64,000 bases of DNA from Mobiluncus sp034180645 (lineage in GTDB: Bacteria; Actinomycetota; Actinomycetes; Actinomycetales; Actinomycetaceae), in NCBI RefSeq assembly GCF_034180645.1, contig NZ_JAXFNY010000015.1, positions 72,833-136,832 on the forward strand. Direction: 5' to 3'. Below are positions 1 through 8,796 of the stretch, one piece after another; position 1 is the stretch's first letter, and the number at the start of each line of letters is the position of its first letter. The position numbers were made by a program, and so were the translations under genes. The notes below the pieces were generated by a model, which made no database searches, was not told the origin of the DNA, and worked only from the letters and a program-made list of their open reading frames with translations.

Positions 1-2
1 GC

Positions 3-773
3 AATGCCGAAGCAGTCACCCTGGCAGGTGGTTTGCCACTGCATCGCCTCAGTGGAGCGGATCGCTATGAAACCTCCTGGGCGATAGCCAATTGGGTGCT
101 GCAGTCAAAGACCCGCTCGCACGTGTACTTAGCCAGCGGTCACGCTTTGAAAGATGCCATGGTCGCCGGAGCGTTCAATGATGGGGTCATCCTGTTGAGT
201 CCGCCGGATGGTTCACGTATCCATGATTGGGCTACCCAGATTAACGCTGACGGAATAACCGTAATTGGCGGTTTAGGCGTGGTTTCCAATAGCGCGGCAA
301 ACAACGCCGCCTGCGGTCAGGCTCCCGGTATAAATCAGGCAACAGTCAGCAAACTGCTGTTACCTGTGGGGAGTTTTGAATCTTGTGCCAGCGCAACCTG
401 GGATGCCACAAATTCGCTCGGGTTACTGCCCAGCACCCCGGATACAGAAAACTCCTGTTGGGTACGCCCAAATTCGTCCATCGAGCAAGTCACCATTCGC
501 CATCAAGGCGACTACAACCGTGATGGTTTCTCTGATGCCATCGTATATCTCTCAGATCCTGACGGAACTGCGGTTTTCCTGGTTGTCTACAATCCCTATG
601 ACCCCGCTCACCCCTATGTTGGTTACCTGTGGGGAGGAAACGGGGATTGGGATTTCCAAGTCACCAATGATCCTCAGCCATCTTTTAATCTCATTGCCGG
701 TGGTCAAATCAAACAGAACCTAGCAGTAATCAATACTGAGGGCGGTCCCAGTGTGGTCGCTCCAGTTGGATAA
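3..773 (+). CDS. Cell-wall-binding repeat 2 protein, C-terminal part (5' end outside window)
   Basis: The frame is open from the window edge, so the start lies upstream. The visible 256 residues begin in a cell wall binding repeat 2 (CWB2): a V-T-L-A-G-G stretch followed by R-L-S-G-A-D-R-Y-E-T, then the A-S-G-x-x-x-x-D-A-M-V-A-G and I-T-V-I-G-G pattern that typifies these repeats. CWB2 modules anchor surface proteins non-covalently to the wall. The C-terminal ~100 residues leave the repeat and carry a D-Y-N-R-D-G-F-S-D segment like a calcium-binding dockerin/FG-GAP loop. It is therefore probably an exported surface protein; the function of the missing N-terminus is unknown. A strong hairpin follows the stop. 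Confidence 0.8.
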   Translation, partial: NAEAVTLAGGLPLHRLSGADRYETSWAIANWVLQSKTRSHVYLASGHALKDAMVAGAFNDGVILLSPPDGSRIHDWATQINADGITVIGGLGVVSNSAANNAACGQAPGINQATVSKLLLPVGSFESCASATWDATNSLGLLPSTPDTENSCWVRPNSSIEQVTIRHQGDYNRDGFSDAIVYLSDPDGTAVFLVVYNPYDPAHPYVGYLWGGNGDWDFQVTNDPQPSFNLIAGGQIKQNLAVINTEGGPSVVAPVG

Positions 774-819
774 TCTGGGCGACTCAATGCGCCCACGCAC
801 TATTTCGACTCGTCTCGTG

Positions 820-851
820 TTGGTGGGAAATCCTCAGGGGTTTCCCACCAA
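820..851 (+). terminator. Intrinsic-terminator-like hairpin after the surface protein gene
   Basis: An 11-bp perfect stem (820-830 with 841-851) closes a 10-nt loop, 47 bases after the stop codon. There is no long T run, so termination strength is uncertain. Confidence 0.55.
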
Positions 852-963
852 TCCATGCTTACCCCAGAGCGACCTAAATAGCTCTGTGCCCTGGTAAAAT
901 TGCTTCGCAAACGCGGGTATATCCATCACCAGACGTAGCAGCAGACCGCAAAAGGAGAGGCTA

Positions 964-1593
964 TTGACCCGGATAACCATTGTGGAGGATCAGACTATCC
1001 TGCTGGATTCCCTGGCTGGCGCGATTGATGCCGAGGACGATTTTACCGTTGTCGACCGGCTCACAGATGCCGCGTCAATCCATGCTTCGGTGCGGATCCA
1101 CCCCGTCGAGATGGTGTTGATGGACGTGGTGACGGAAAATTCCTCCGGGCTAAAGGAATCTGCCATCCTCAAACAAAACCATCCACACCTGAAAGTCGTC
1201 GTGTTCACGGCTATGCCTGATGCGGCTTTCGTCCAGGAAGCTCAAGAGGCCGGGGTAGATTCTTTCGTTTACAAAAATATTTCCACCCCCGATTTGTTAG
1301 CTCTGTTGCGTTCGACCATGCAGGGGGAATCCAGTTTTCCTCCAGCTAGCGCCCCCCGCTTCGGGGCTAATGAATTAAACCAACGCGAAATGCAGGTATT
1401 GCGGCTGGTCTGCGCAGGTTACTCACGCAGAGAGATAGCCAAAAAGATGTACTTGAGCGAAAATACGATTAAGTCCTACATATCTCAGCTCCTGGCGAAG
1501 AGTGGTTTTTCTTCCGTAGCCCGTCTGGCTTTGTGGGCGGTTTCCAGCGGCTACATCGTGGTGCAAGACGATAACACGGACTGCACTGATTAA
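964..1593 (+). CDS. NarL/LuxR-family response regulator
   Basis: A 209-residue two-component regulator. The receiver domain (about 1-120) shows acidic residues E8/D9, phospho-acceptor D54 in V-L-M-D-V-V, T82 and K104. The C-terminal LuxR-type helix-turn-helix (about 135-200) contains L-N-Q-R-E-M-Q-V-L and the S-E-N-T-I-K-S-Y recognition helix. Start is TTG at 964, chosen because an AAAGGAGAGG ribosome site ends a few bases upstream. It is followed after 11 bases by a large membrane sensor and then a histidine kinase, so the three genes probably form one signalling operon whose stimulus is extracytoplasmic. Target genes are not evident. Confidence 0.88.
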   Translation: MTRITIVEDQTILLDSLAGAIDAEDDFTVVDRLTDAASIHASVRIHPVEMVLMDVVTENSSGLKESAILKQNHPHLKVVVFTAMPDAAFVQEAQEAGVDSFVYKNISTPDLLALLRSTMQGESSFPPASAPRFGANELNQREMQVLRLVCAGYSRREIAKKMYLSENTIKSYISQLLAKSGFSSVARLALWAVSSGYIVVQDDNTDCTD

Positions 1594-1604
1594 ATCAGGT
1601 TGGC

Positions 1605-4187
1605 ATGTCTGACACTTCCCCAGTCCCGCCCCGCGACAGATTACCCAGTTCTCCCGGTGCTAAATCTGTCGGACCGACGTGGGTTCACGATTGGTTAACC
1701 CATCTGAGCGTTGCTCTAGTTTTAGGGCTGACCGTAGCCTTGCTCATTTTTGCCCCGTTGCGCAGCATATCTTTCCAATCCGCATACACGATGGCTGTTC
1801 CCACCGGCTTTGATCAACGGGTAACAGATTTCTATCGCATCACCGGCGTCAAGGTAGAGTCCCACAGCGAATGGGCGCTGTTGAAGCTACTGCGTGCCGG
1901 TCCAGCCTATGTGATTACCAGCGAAGTCATGGCCAATTCCGCTTCGATATCTGAGCCAAAGGGCGTATTTACCAAGCTCTATCCCGAATCAATCGTGTTG
2001 GCATCCCGATCACAATCAGTCCAATCCTTCACCGACTTTTCCCAACTAGGCGACAGCTTCGCAACTGTCTACCTAGATCAAGGGGTATCCAGACTGGAAC
2101 TGATGAGCGCCCTTGGGCTTGGACATCAGGCAGACGGAACCCAAGACTTTTCCGCCCCCCAAGCAAAGGGACTGCTACAAGCCATCAACCACAACCATCG
2201 GTTACACACCGGTTCTTCAATAAAGGAATTAGCCCAGGCACTACAGCTTGGCCACTATTGCCTCACTACAGATCGTCGAGCAGCCCAAGCCGGCGCCAAA
2301 GGTTCGCCAACCTACTACGCCCCTGCCCCCACACTGAGCACGTGGATAGGCATCTGGGAACGAAATCCCCATAACTCGACAGGAGCCTCGTCACTAGCCA
2401 ACGTACCCGAAGAGTTCTTTACCCCCACAAACTACCCTTCTCTCAATCCCAGTTTTCGCGAAACGATACATGCTGAACCAGTGACAAACCTCAATCGATT
2501 CAACGAATTTGTCTGGGACGCAAGCCTGTATAACGACACTTACAACGGGTCTTGGGAATGGGAAAACACAAACGAGGGCTACCAGCTGGTCGGGTTCATC
2601 GTGTTGCTGTGCCTTTTAAGCTTTTGGGCAGGATGGCGGTTTTGGACCGCGTCTTCCACATATGTACGCACAGCTGTACTGATTCAAGCGGTGATATTGA
2701 TACTGTGGATTTTGGCACGAATTGTCAAACATGCTTCCCTCGGCGTATTCGAGCGGTATGCCTGGTACTACTATTACGTGCCGATTTATACCACGATGGC
2801 AATTCTGTTTTTTGTCCTGGCACATTCTCAGCGTGGTCGTCCACCCGGTTTTCGCTATCTGCGTTTCCTGATTATCACTGTAGGCACAGTTTTAATCCTG
2901 CTCGCGTTCACCAATGATTTACACCACTGGGTGCTGCGCTTTGGCAGCGGTAAATCGGGCGTGGATTACAGTTACGGTCCGGGCTACTACCTGCATTACG
3001 GGGCAGTTCTGTTAGTTTTCATCGCCGTAATGTATGTAGGATTGTGGTCGCTACGGGGTAATCGCATGCGTCTGGTAGCGGGCATCGGGCTATTGTTCGT
3101 CTTGCTGGTGTCCTATTCGGTGGCATACACCGTGCGGATTCCGCTGGTTCGCTCCACGGAAACCGTCCAAATGTATTGCGTAGTTTTCGTGTTGACCTGG
3201 GAGATTTTGTTCTTTATTGGAGCAATTGGACAAAATCGCGGGTACTTACACTTTTTTGAAAAATCCCAGATTCCGGTCGAAATCGTCGATCAGGACTGGT
3301 TGACTCGATACCACACACGTCAACCTCTCGGGCTCAATCAAGATACCCGTCAACAGCTCCGCGATGGTCAGAAATCGGTGCTGGTGACCGGTCCTTTGGT
3401 GGAATCTAACCGAACCGTCTATTGTCAAAGTCGCCCAATTGACGCCGGACATGTACTGTGGGAGACCGATGTTAGCGCCGTCACGGATCTAGAGAAAGCC
3501 TTAGCAGCATTGCGCGCCCGAGAAGCTCATCAAACTGAAATTCTGCGTGCCGAATATATGGCTACGTTAAACATGGAGGAATCCGCGGAAGCGCCTGTGC
3601 TCTTTGATCGCCTCGATGAGTTAATGAATGGCTCCCTGGTGCGGATCCAAGCCAATGCCACACGCTTAGACGCTCACCTGGGGGAAAGCGAACGCTCGCA
3701 AGTTTTGCGGAATATCAAAATGGATTTGGGCTATGCCAAACGGGCGAGTTTATTGACGCTCCAACATTTTGAGCGAAATAGCGTATCGGTTAACGCCCTG
3801 ACAACTTTCCTGAGCCAATCCTGTACCGACTTTTCCTATACCGGGGCTCTAGCCGGCTTACACGGTCCGACAGTCGGGGTTATCCAGCTAGAGGTTGCGC
3901 TAAGGTGCTTGGAGGGTCTGCATCGCGGACTCAATCAAATGATTAGGGTCGACCAAGCTGCGGTTTTCGTGAATTTTGAGGTTAGCTCAGAGGGGAGCAC
4001 CGCTTGGCTGAACTGGATTATCGACTGCCCCTCTGCGGCTTTTCAGCTGCTAGAGCCCCTTTTGCACTGGGAGGGCGCACAGAGCGAATTGTTCGTAGAA
4101 GATGGCGTCGGGCATCTCAATATGACTGTATCTGACGCGGGTTGTGAGTCCTGCCGCCCTCTGAGCCGCAAAGAGGTCACCCAATGA
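1605..4187 (+). CDS. Large membrane sensor protein with 7TM-like core, no visible ATPase domain
   Basis: 860 residues. After a cytoplasmic N-terminus and one hydrophobic segment (about 29-52) comes a large presumably external domain (about 53-325), then a block of roughly seven hydrophobic segments (about 328-545) resembling the 7TM N-terminal region of some histidine kinases, then a cytoplasmic tail. The tail (about 550-860) looks like a PAS-like domain followed by a helical region that aligns in general character with a dimerisation/ATPase half, but I see no phospho-histidine H-box and no N or G boxes. It overlaps the next gene by 4 bases (ATGA), and that gene encodes an apparently complete kinase. 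Inference: sensory partner or degenerate kinase working with the kinase at 4184. Confidence 0.6.
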   Translation: MSDTSPVPPRDRLPSSPGAKSVGPTWVHDWLTHLSVALVLGLTVALLIFAPLRSISFQSAYTMAVPTGFDQRVTDFYRITGVKVESHSEWALLKLLRAGPAYVITSEVMANSASISEPKGVFTKLYPESIVLASRSQSVQSFTDFSQLGDSFATVYLDQGVSRLELMSALGLGHQADGTQDFSAPQAKGLLQAINHNHRLHTGSSIKELAQALQLGHYCLTTDRRAAQAGAKGSPTYYAPAPTLSTWIGIWERNPHNSTGASSLANVPEEFFTPTNYPSLNPSFRETIHAEPVTNLNRFNEFVWDASLYNDTYNGSWEWENTNEGYQLVGFIVLLCLLSFWAGWRFWTASSTYVRTAVLIQAVILILWILARIVKHASLGVFERYAWYYYYVPIYTTMAILFFVLAHSQRGRPPGFRYLRFLIITVGTVLILLAFTNDLHHWVLRFGSGKSGVDYSYGPGYYLHYGAVLLVFIAVMYVGLWSLRGNRMRLVAGIGLLFVLLVSYSVAYTVRIPLVRSTETVQMYCVVFVLTWEILFFIGAIGQNRGYLHFFEKSQIPVEIVDQDWLTRYHTRQPLGLNQDTRQQLRDGQKSVLVTGPLVESNRTVYCQSRPIDAGHVLWETDVSAVTDLEKALAALRAREAHQTEILRAEYMATLNMEESAEAPVLFDRLDELMNGSLVRIQANATRLDAHLGESERSQVLRNIKMDLGYAKRASLLTLQHFERNSVSVNALTTFLSQSCTDFSYTGALAGLHGPTVGVIQLEVALRCLEGLHRGLNQMIRVDQAAVFVNFEVSSEGSTAWLNWIIDCPSAAFQLLEPLLHWEGAQSELFVEDGVGHLNMTVSDAGCESCRPLSRKEVTQ

Positions 4188-5626
4188 GCGAACAACTCTA
4201 CAGTCTCACCCCTGTTCAGCTCGGGGTCGCAACCCTCCTGCTGGGAATCGGGATGCTGGCAGCCAGTTTACTCACGATGAGTCAGTGGCTCGTTTACCGT
4301 CGGGTGTTGGCTACGCTTTTCCTGCTCAGTGTGGAGGTTTTGTTTGCGTTCTATATGTGGGCATTTGCCACCGTATTTATTCATTCCCATTTTGGAATTT
4401 TCCTGCTACGTGACCGCCATTTTGGTTGGTTTGTAGTGGTGTGCTTGTGCCTGGGATTGGCAACTTTGACTACCCGATACCGTTATACCCAAGCACCTCT
4501 GGTGGTGATGTTAATTCCAGCGCTACCGCCGTTCATAGTTCAGGGAGGAATCTGGATTTTACTGACCGGCGCCTCGTTAACCACCTCCTGGTTATTAATC
4601 CAAGTCTGGCGTGATTGGCAGCTCATGCACCGCGATATTAACGCTTTCAGTGTGAAAAATGCGATGGATCAGCTGGAACAGGGGGTGGCATTTGCCAGTT
4701 TGTCTGGACACCATAAGTTAGTCAATGCGACTATGGAAGGTCTGTTGGGACGTCTTGGGTTGACGTCCTTGACAAATCATCGGGTTCTGCGCCGACAACT
4801 ATGTCAATTGAGTACTGAGGTGAACACAGCGAACCTCGCCGATGACGCTGGGAAAAACCCCCAGTGGACACAGGACAATGATGGAATCAGCAGTCTACGG
4901 GTCAGCGAACCTGACGGACGCACCTGGCTGCTGACTCACCAAACTATTCGTGATGAGAGACGGGAATGGAATCAACTCCTGGCTGTAGACGTCAGCAACT
5001 ACATGGCGCTGAGTAATCAACTTTCTGAGGAAATCGCCTCACTGCAAGAACGCCAAAACCTCCTGGCCAGTGAGACTTCTCGGTTGAATGAAGCCTTATC
5101 ACGTCAACTCGTTTTATCTACCCGATCTACCATCCACGACACCCTTTCTCAACGAATTTCTTTCGTGCATCGTTTCTTGGAGGACGGCGTGAGTGATGAT
5201 GAACGCTTGAGCCGTTTACAGAGCTTATTAGAGGATTTGCCTACGGAACTCAGTCAAGATCGAGTCGAAGCAACCCCGGAAATTTGGCTGGATACCCTGC
5301 GGGATTTGGCGGCAGCCGTGGATCTAAAACTGCAGATTTCGGGCAGCCTGCCCCCAGATGCCAACAAGGCTCGCATGTTTACGGAAGTGTTGCGCGAAGC
5401 CATCACGAATGTGCTGATTCATACGACTTCCAGCGAAATGGAGGTGCGTCTGGGACAGGATGCGTCCAACTTTTGGATGGAAGTCTCTAACCCCAGCACC
5501 GTGGAAACCACACTGACCTATGGCACCGGCCTGAGTAACTTGGAATCCCGGCTCGAAGCCCTTGGCGGCTCGCTGTCCGTGTTCACCACCCCACGTTTCA
5601 CCCTTCGTGCCCTCCTGCCGCGCTGA
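4184..5626 (+). CDS. Membrane histidine kinase (HisKA_3/HATPase_c type)
   Basis: 480 residues. About five hydrophobic segments occupy residues 10-150. A linker with a coiled-coil-like stretch (about 280-310) leads to the H-box S-T-I-H-D-T-L-S-Q-R with putative phospho-acceptor H318, typical of NarL-cognate kinases. The C-terminal ATPase domain shows an N-box (E-A-I-T-N-V-L-I-H) and a G-box (G-T-G-L-S-N-L-E-S-R). The start ATG overlaps the stop of the preceding sensor gene, implying translational coupling. The regulator at 964 is the likely partner. It converges on the aminotransferase gene with only 30 bases between stops. Confidence 0.82.
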   Translation: MSEQLYSLTPVQLGVATLLLGIGMLAASLLTMSQWLVYRRVLATLFLLSVEVLFAFYMWAFATVFIHSHFGIFLLRDRHFGWFVVVCLCLGLATLTTRYRYTQAPLVVMLIPALPPFIVQGGIWILLTGASLTTSWLLIQVWRDWQLMHRDINAFSVKNAMDQLEQGVAFASLSGHHKLVNATMEGLLGRLGLTSLTNHRVLRRQLCQLSTEVNTANLADDAGKNPQWTQDNDGISSLRVSEPDGRTWLLTHQTIRDERREWNQLLAVDVSNYMALSNQLSEEIASLQERQNLLASETSRLNEALSRQLVLSTRSTIHDTLSQRISFVHRFLEDGVSDDERLSRLQSLLEDLPTELSQDRVEATPEIWLDTLRDLAAAVDLKLQISGSLPPDANKARMFTEVLREAITNVLIHTTSSEMEVRLGQDASNFWMEVSNPSTVETTLTYGTGLSNLESRLEALGGSLSVFTTPRFTLRALLPR

Positions 5627-5656
5627 GCGGGAATCGTCTCCCCATCGGCCAGGCAA

Positions 5657-6805
5657 TCAGAGCTGGTCAGCAATGCCCGCCAGCAGGGCTGCGATGGCGG
5701 AGCGGAACGCCGGTGCATCGAGCAGCAGCGACACCGACACCACCCCGGCAAAAGGCATATCGAAAAAATATCCCGGCTGCACGGTGATGCCCCGCTGGGC
5801 AATCAGCCCGGTGACGAGCGCGTCCTCGTCCACGTGGGCGGGAAATCGCAGCAGCGCGTTCCAGCCGCCTTCGGGTTCCAGCAGGCTCACGGTTCCGCTC
5901 GGTTCCGTGCGCACAAGGTCCCTCAAGGTGGCAAGGTTCTCGCGGCAGCGTTGCCGGGTGGCGCGGGTCGCGGCGGGCACAGCGGCCAAGTATTGCTCCA
6001 GGCGCTGGGCCAAGACATCGGAAAACGGCAGGTAGGCGTCCGCGATAACGTCCAGCCGAGCCAGGGCCGCCGCCACGTCGGGCTCCGGCCCGGACACTTC
6101 CAGCCACGCGATTTTCAGCCCCGGGGCGCTCAAGTTTTTACTCATTCCGTCCAGGGCAAAAGTCAGCACTTCCGAGGTTCCCGCCAGGCGTCGGCGATCG
6201 GCGGGTCGGGTGGGGGCGCCGGGCAGGTCGAAGTCAAAAAACACCTCGTCGGCGATGAGTGCCACCTCGTGGTCCGCACAGTAGCTGAGGAGCCGCTGAC
6301 GATCCTCCCCGTGTACATAAGAGCCAGTGGGATTGTTCGGATTGATGGCCACCACCGCGCTAACAGCCCCCGGATTGAGCTCGCCCAGCTCCCACCGGGA
6401 TCCCACCCAGGTCAGGGGATAGAAATCGACCCCCACGTCTTCCAACCCCGCTATTGTTTCTACCAGCGGGTATCCCGGGGTCGGGGCAGCGAGCCGCTCT
6501 CCGGGATTACTGGTCAACTTCGTCAACCAGGCATAGCCCTGGGAAGTAGAACTTAGCAGGTATAGATGGTCGGGATTCACGGTGCGTTCGTCACGCTCAC
6601 TCAGCCAGGCAGCCAACGCCTCGCGGGCCGCCCGAGGCCCCCGCGGGTCAGGTTCGTAGGGCGGCAGGCCCGGTGTGCCCAACCCCCAGCGGGTCGGATT
6701 AGAATCCGCCAGATTCACTTTCAACGTGCCGTCGCGTCGGGCCGCGCGCTGGGCGACAGTCACGGCGTTGGGTTCGTTCAGTTCCACCCGGTCAGAAAAT
6801 TTCAC
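5657..6805 (-). CDS. PLP-dependent aminotransferase, class I/II
   Basis: 382 residues of fold-type I aminotransferase. Visible family features: N-P-N-N-P-T-G substrate/cofactor loop, A-D-E-V-F-F aspartate that pairs with the pyridine nitrogen, and D-G-M-S-K-N-L holding the Schiff-base lysine. The amino-acid substrate cannot be told from sequence. Start GTG at 6805 overlaps the stop of the upstream kinase gene (GTGA), so it now reads as the last gene of a regulator-kinase-aminotransferase operon. Its first ~37 codons are duplicated at 9097-9209, so the present junction with the kinase may be secondary. The gene is visibly more GC-rich in third positions than the kinase next to it. Confidence 0.85.
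   Translation of the reverse strand: MKFSDRVELNEPNAVTVAQRAARRDGTLKVNLADSNPTRWGLGTPGLPPYEPDPRGPRAAREALAAWLSERDERTVNPDHLYLLSSTSQGYAWLTKLTSNPGERLAAPTPGYPLVETIAGLEDVGVDFYPLTWVGSRWELGELNPGAVSAVVAINPNNPTGSYVHGEDRQRLLSYCADHEVALIADEVFFDFDLPGAPTRPADRRRLAGTSEVLTFALDGMSKNLSAPGLKIAWLEVSGPEPDVAAALARLDVIADAYLPFSDVLAQRLEQYLAAVPAATRATRQRCRENLATLRDLVRTEPSGTVSLLEPEGGWNALLRFPAHVDEDALVTGLIAQRGITVQPGYFFDMPFAGVVSVSLLLDAPAFRSAIAALLAGIADQL
6693..6805 (-). repeat. 113-bp direct repeat, copy 1 (inside aminotransferase start)
   Basis: Matches 9097-9209 in the same orientation with four mismatches by my count. It spans codons 1 to about 37 of the aminotransferase and stops exactly at its GTG start codon. Confidence 0.9.
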
Positions 6806-7890
6806 GTGCTCTTCACCCCTAACGATTTAGGCACAGAAATAGAGATACTGTATTGACCGGAATCCAGCCTGGTTTCTAGCTGTCCTCCCAATTCTTTGAG
6901 TTTTGTCCGCATACTGCGCAAACCCCGTCCGCTGGGTGAGAATAAGGCATCTTCACGAACTCGGTTAGCACTAAATATACGCAGTTGCGTCGCTGTGCAG
7001 CGCACTAGAATGTATGCTTTAGTATTCGGTTGCCCGTGTTTCATGATGTTCGTAGCGATTTCTTCGACTAGCTCGGTGAGTAACTCAACGGTTTGGAGAT
7101 GCTGTATTTCATAGCCGCTCAAAGTGCATTCCGCGATAAACCCTACACTTTGCAACTGGTTTTTAATATGTTCAAGGGTTTGGGGCAGGCTGTTAAATTC
7201 TTTAGAATTTCCGACTTCTCCGCCGGTCGCATCACGCCCTAAATCCTCTGTAAAGTCGCTTAGCTGGGAGAGGGCCGAGGCCGACACTTCACGAATTCTC
7301 ACGCCTAAAGAATCGCTCTCGGAGTCTTTAACTTCTGGTAGCAGGCGCGAAAGTAAAATTAGTTGTACCAGTTTGTTGGAGAGATTGTCATGAAGTTGGT
7401 TCGCCAAGTTCTCCCGTAGGGCGGAAATCCGCAAACGCTCCGTAGCTTCCTGGGCTTCCTTTTGCGCTCGCAGCTGATTGAAGCCAAAACCGACCAGTAT
7501 AGGAATTAAATACAGAACCATCCCAAATTTACCGGAAAGCGAGGCTATCGACGAGTGCCCGTAGTAAACAACGAAGGCTGAGACAGCTCCGAGAATGACT
7601 CCGACATAGGGTGGACGCCGAGTAATTAGGAATCCAATCGACACCAGGGAAAGGTAAAAACCAGAGCCCTGCTCCAGCGTTTGCGGAATAGTAGCCGCAA
7701 CGATAAACCACACGGAAACCAGCACCGCCGCAACGGAGGGAAACCTCAACCCGAAAGCCAAAAAGACAATAGAAAGACCAATCATTATGAAGTCCAGGAC
7801 TGTTTTTGCATTCAGTATCAGCGCCAATACCTGCAGCAAGATACCTATCGTAACCACCAAATAGCGAAGCCAAGGGCTATTTATAGTCAT
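6802..7890 (-). CDS. Membrane histidine kinase (NarL-type partner)
   Basis: 362 residues using ATG at 7890. That start is preferred over upstream in-frame codons because GGGAG precedes it and overlaps the stop of the regulator gene. Residues about 8-140 hold five or six hydrophobic segments with short loops, so there is no large sensor domain; the input may be membrane-embedded or a small hydrophobic ligand. A short coiled coil leads to N-Q-L-H-D-N-L with phospho-acceptor H167, and the C-terminal ATPase domain shows an E-E-I-A-T-N-I-M-K-H N-box and a G-R-G-L-R-S-M-R G-box. The short-loop architecture resembles peptide-sensing kinases such as those in Gram-positive quorum and bacteriocin systems; that is an analogy only. 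Confidence 0.82.
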   Translation of the reverse strand: MTINSPWLRYLVVTIGILLQVLALILNAKTVLDFIMIGLSIVFLAFGLRFPSVAAVLVSVWFIVAATIPQTLEQGSGFYLSLVSIGFLITRRPPYVGVILGAVSAFVVYYGHSSIASLSGKFGMVLYLIPILVGFGFNQLRAQKEAQEATERLRISALRENLANQLHDNLSNKLVQLILLSRLLPEVKDSESDSLGVRIREVSASALSQLSDFTEDLGRDATGGEVGNSKEFNSLPQTLEHIKNQLQSVGFIAECTLSGYEIQHLQTVELLTELVEEIATNIMKHGQPNTKAYILVRCTATQLRIFSANRVREDALFSPSGRGLRSMRTKLKELGGQLETRLDSGQYSISISVPKSLGVKST

Positions 7891-7900
7891 CCGGTCTCCC

Positions 7901-8566
7901 TCAATCGATGATACCTTGGCGTATTCCGTACGCGACCGCACCTGCACGATCGGCTGCGTCACATTTCTGCATGATGGATTTGATATGGGTTTTAACAGTG
8001 TTTTCGCTAATCTTGAGTCGACTGGCTATCTGAGAATTCGTACGTGACTCGCTCATAAGCGTCAATATTTCCTTTTCTCGCTGAGTCAAAACTGTATCGC
8101 TTGGTTCGCCAGCGTGACGTTTCACAGCCACAAAAGTCGCGTCATCAGTGAGAACAGAAATCAGTTGCCGGGAACACGTAGGGGAAAAAACCAGCTCCCC
8201 AGCAAGAGCCTTTCCCAGGTTTTCAGCGATTAGAGCCGGATCGTCCTCTTTGACGAAGTAGCCTGTGGCTCCGGCGCGAAATGCCTCACGGATTTTGTCA
8301 GCCCTGGTTAGTACGGAAATCATAATCACGGCTGATGTTGGGGATAAAACGCGTAGTCTTCGAACCAATTCGATCCCGCTCATGCCTGGCATACTAATAT
8401 CCACTAAAAAAACTTGCGGTTGTGCGGTTTCATCTTGATCCAAGCGCGCTAAAGCCTCCGAGGCTGTTCCGGCCGTCAAGGAAACCGTAATCCCCTCAAC
8501 CAGACCCAACAATGTCTTCATTGCGTCTCGGGCGAATGCATCATCATCGACAATCGCTACGCGCAC
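7901..8566 (-). CDS. NarL/LuxR-family response regulator
   Basis: 221 residues. Receiver features are D7-D8-D9, phospho-acceptor D56 in F-L-V-D-I-S-M-P-G, S84 and K106. The LuxR helix-turn-helix (about 155-215) contains L-T-Q-R-E-K-E-I-L-T and S-E-N-T-V-K-T-H. Start is GTG at 8566 with a poor ribosome site. It is co-directional with the kinase 10 bases downstream and divergent from the small-peptide cassette at 8724, with a 157-base shared promoter region containing an inverted repeat at 8610-8625. The peptide cassette is therefore a plausible target. Confidence 0.87.
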   Translation of the reverse strand: MRVAIVDDDAFARDAMKTLLGLVEGITVSLTAGTASEALARLDQDETAQPQVFLVDISMPGMSGIELVRRLRVLSPTSAVIMISVLTRADKIREAFRAGATGYFVKEDDPALIAENLGKALAGELVFSPTCSRQLISVLTDDATFVAVKRHAGEPSDTVLTQREKEILTLMSESRTNSQIASRLKISENTVKTHIKSIMQKCDAADRAGAVAYGIRQGIID

Positions 8567-8609
8567 AAAACCATACTAGCCCACGTCGGGAGGGGCTTAC
8601 TTCGCTATT

Positions 8610-8625
8610 TCACCCAATCGGGTGA
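8610..8625. promoter_or_regulatory. Inverted repeat in the divergent regulator/peptide promoter region
   Basis: TCACCC-aatc-GGGTGA, six-base arms with a four-base spacer, lies 44 bases from the regulator start and 98 bases from the peptide start. It could be an operator for the NarL-type regulator; no binding evidence. Confidence 0.3.
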
Positions 8626-8723
8626 GCCTTGAGGGTGATGTGCAGGGCTTCTGCGATTCCTAACCTTGAGAGTATCCACTTCAAAGTGCTGTATGCGCTG
8701 TCTGTTCAGAAAGGAAAACCATT

Positions 8724-8783
8724 ATGAAGTTCGCTAGTAGTATGGTCGCTGGTGGGGCGATTGGAACTGCGATTTCTTGCTAG
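8724..8783 (+). CDS. 19-residue peptide, candidate signal or bacteriocin-like precursor
   Basis: A short frame encodes MKFASSMVAGGAIGTAISC: one lysine near the start, a Gly/Ala-rich core with an A-G-G, and a C-terminal cysteine. An AAAGGAAAACC ribosome site sits just upstream, and its stop codon is the first base group of the AGGAGG that serves the next gene, so the two are almost certainly co-translated. It lies divergently next to a regulator/kinase pair. No family recognised. It may be a secreted pheromone, a bacteriocin-type peptide, or only a leader peptide that couples translation; the tight spacing and good ribosome site argue that it is translated. Confidence 0.5.
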   Translation: MKFASSMVAGGAIGTAISC

Positions 8784-8796
8784 GAGGTGGCGCAGG

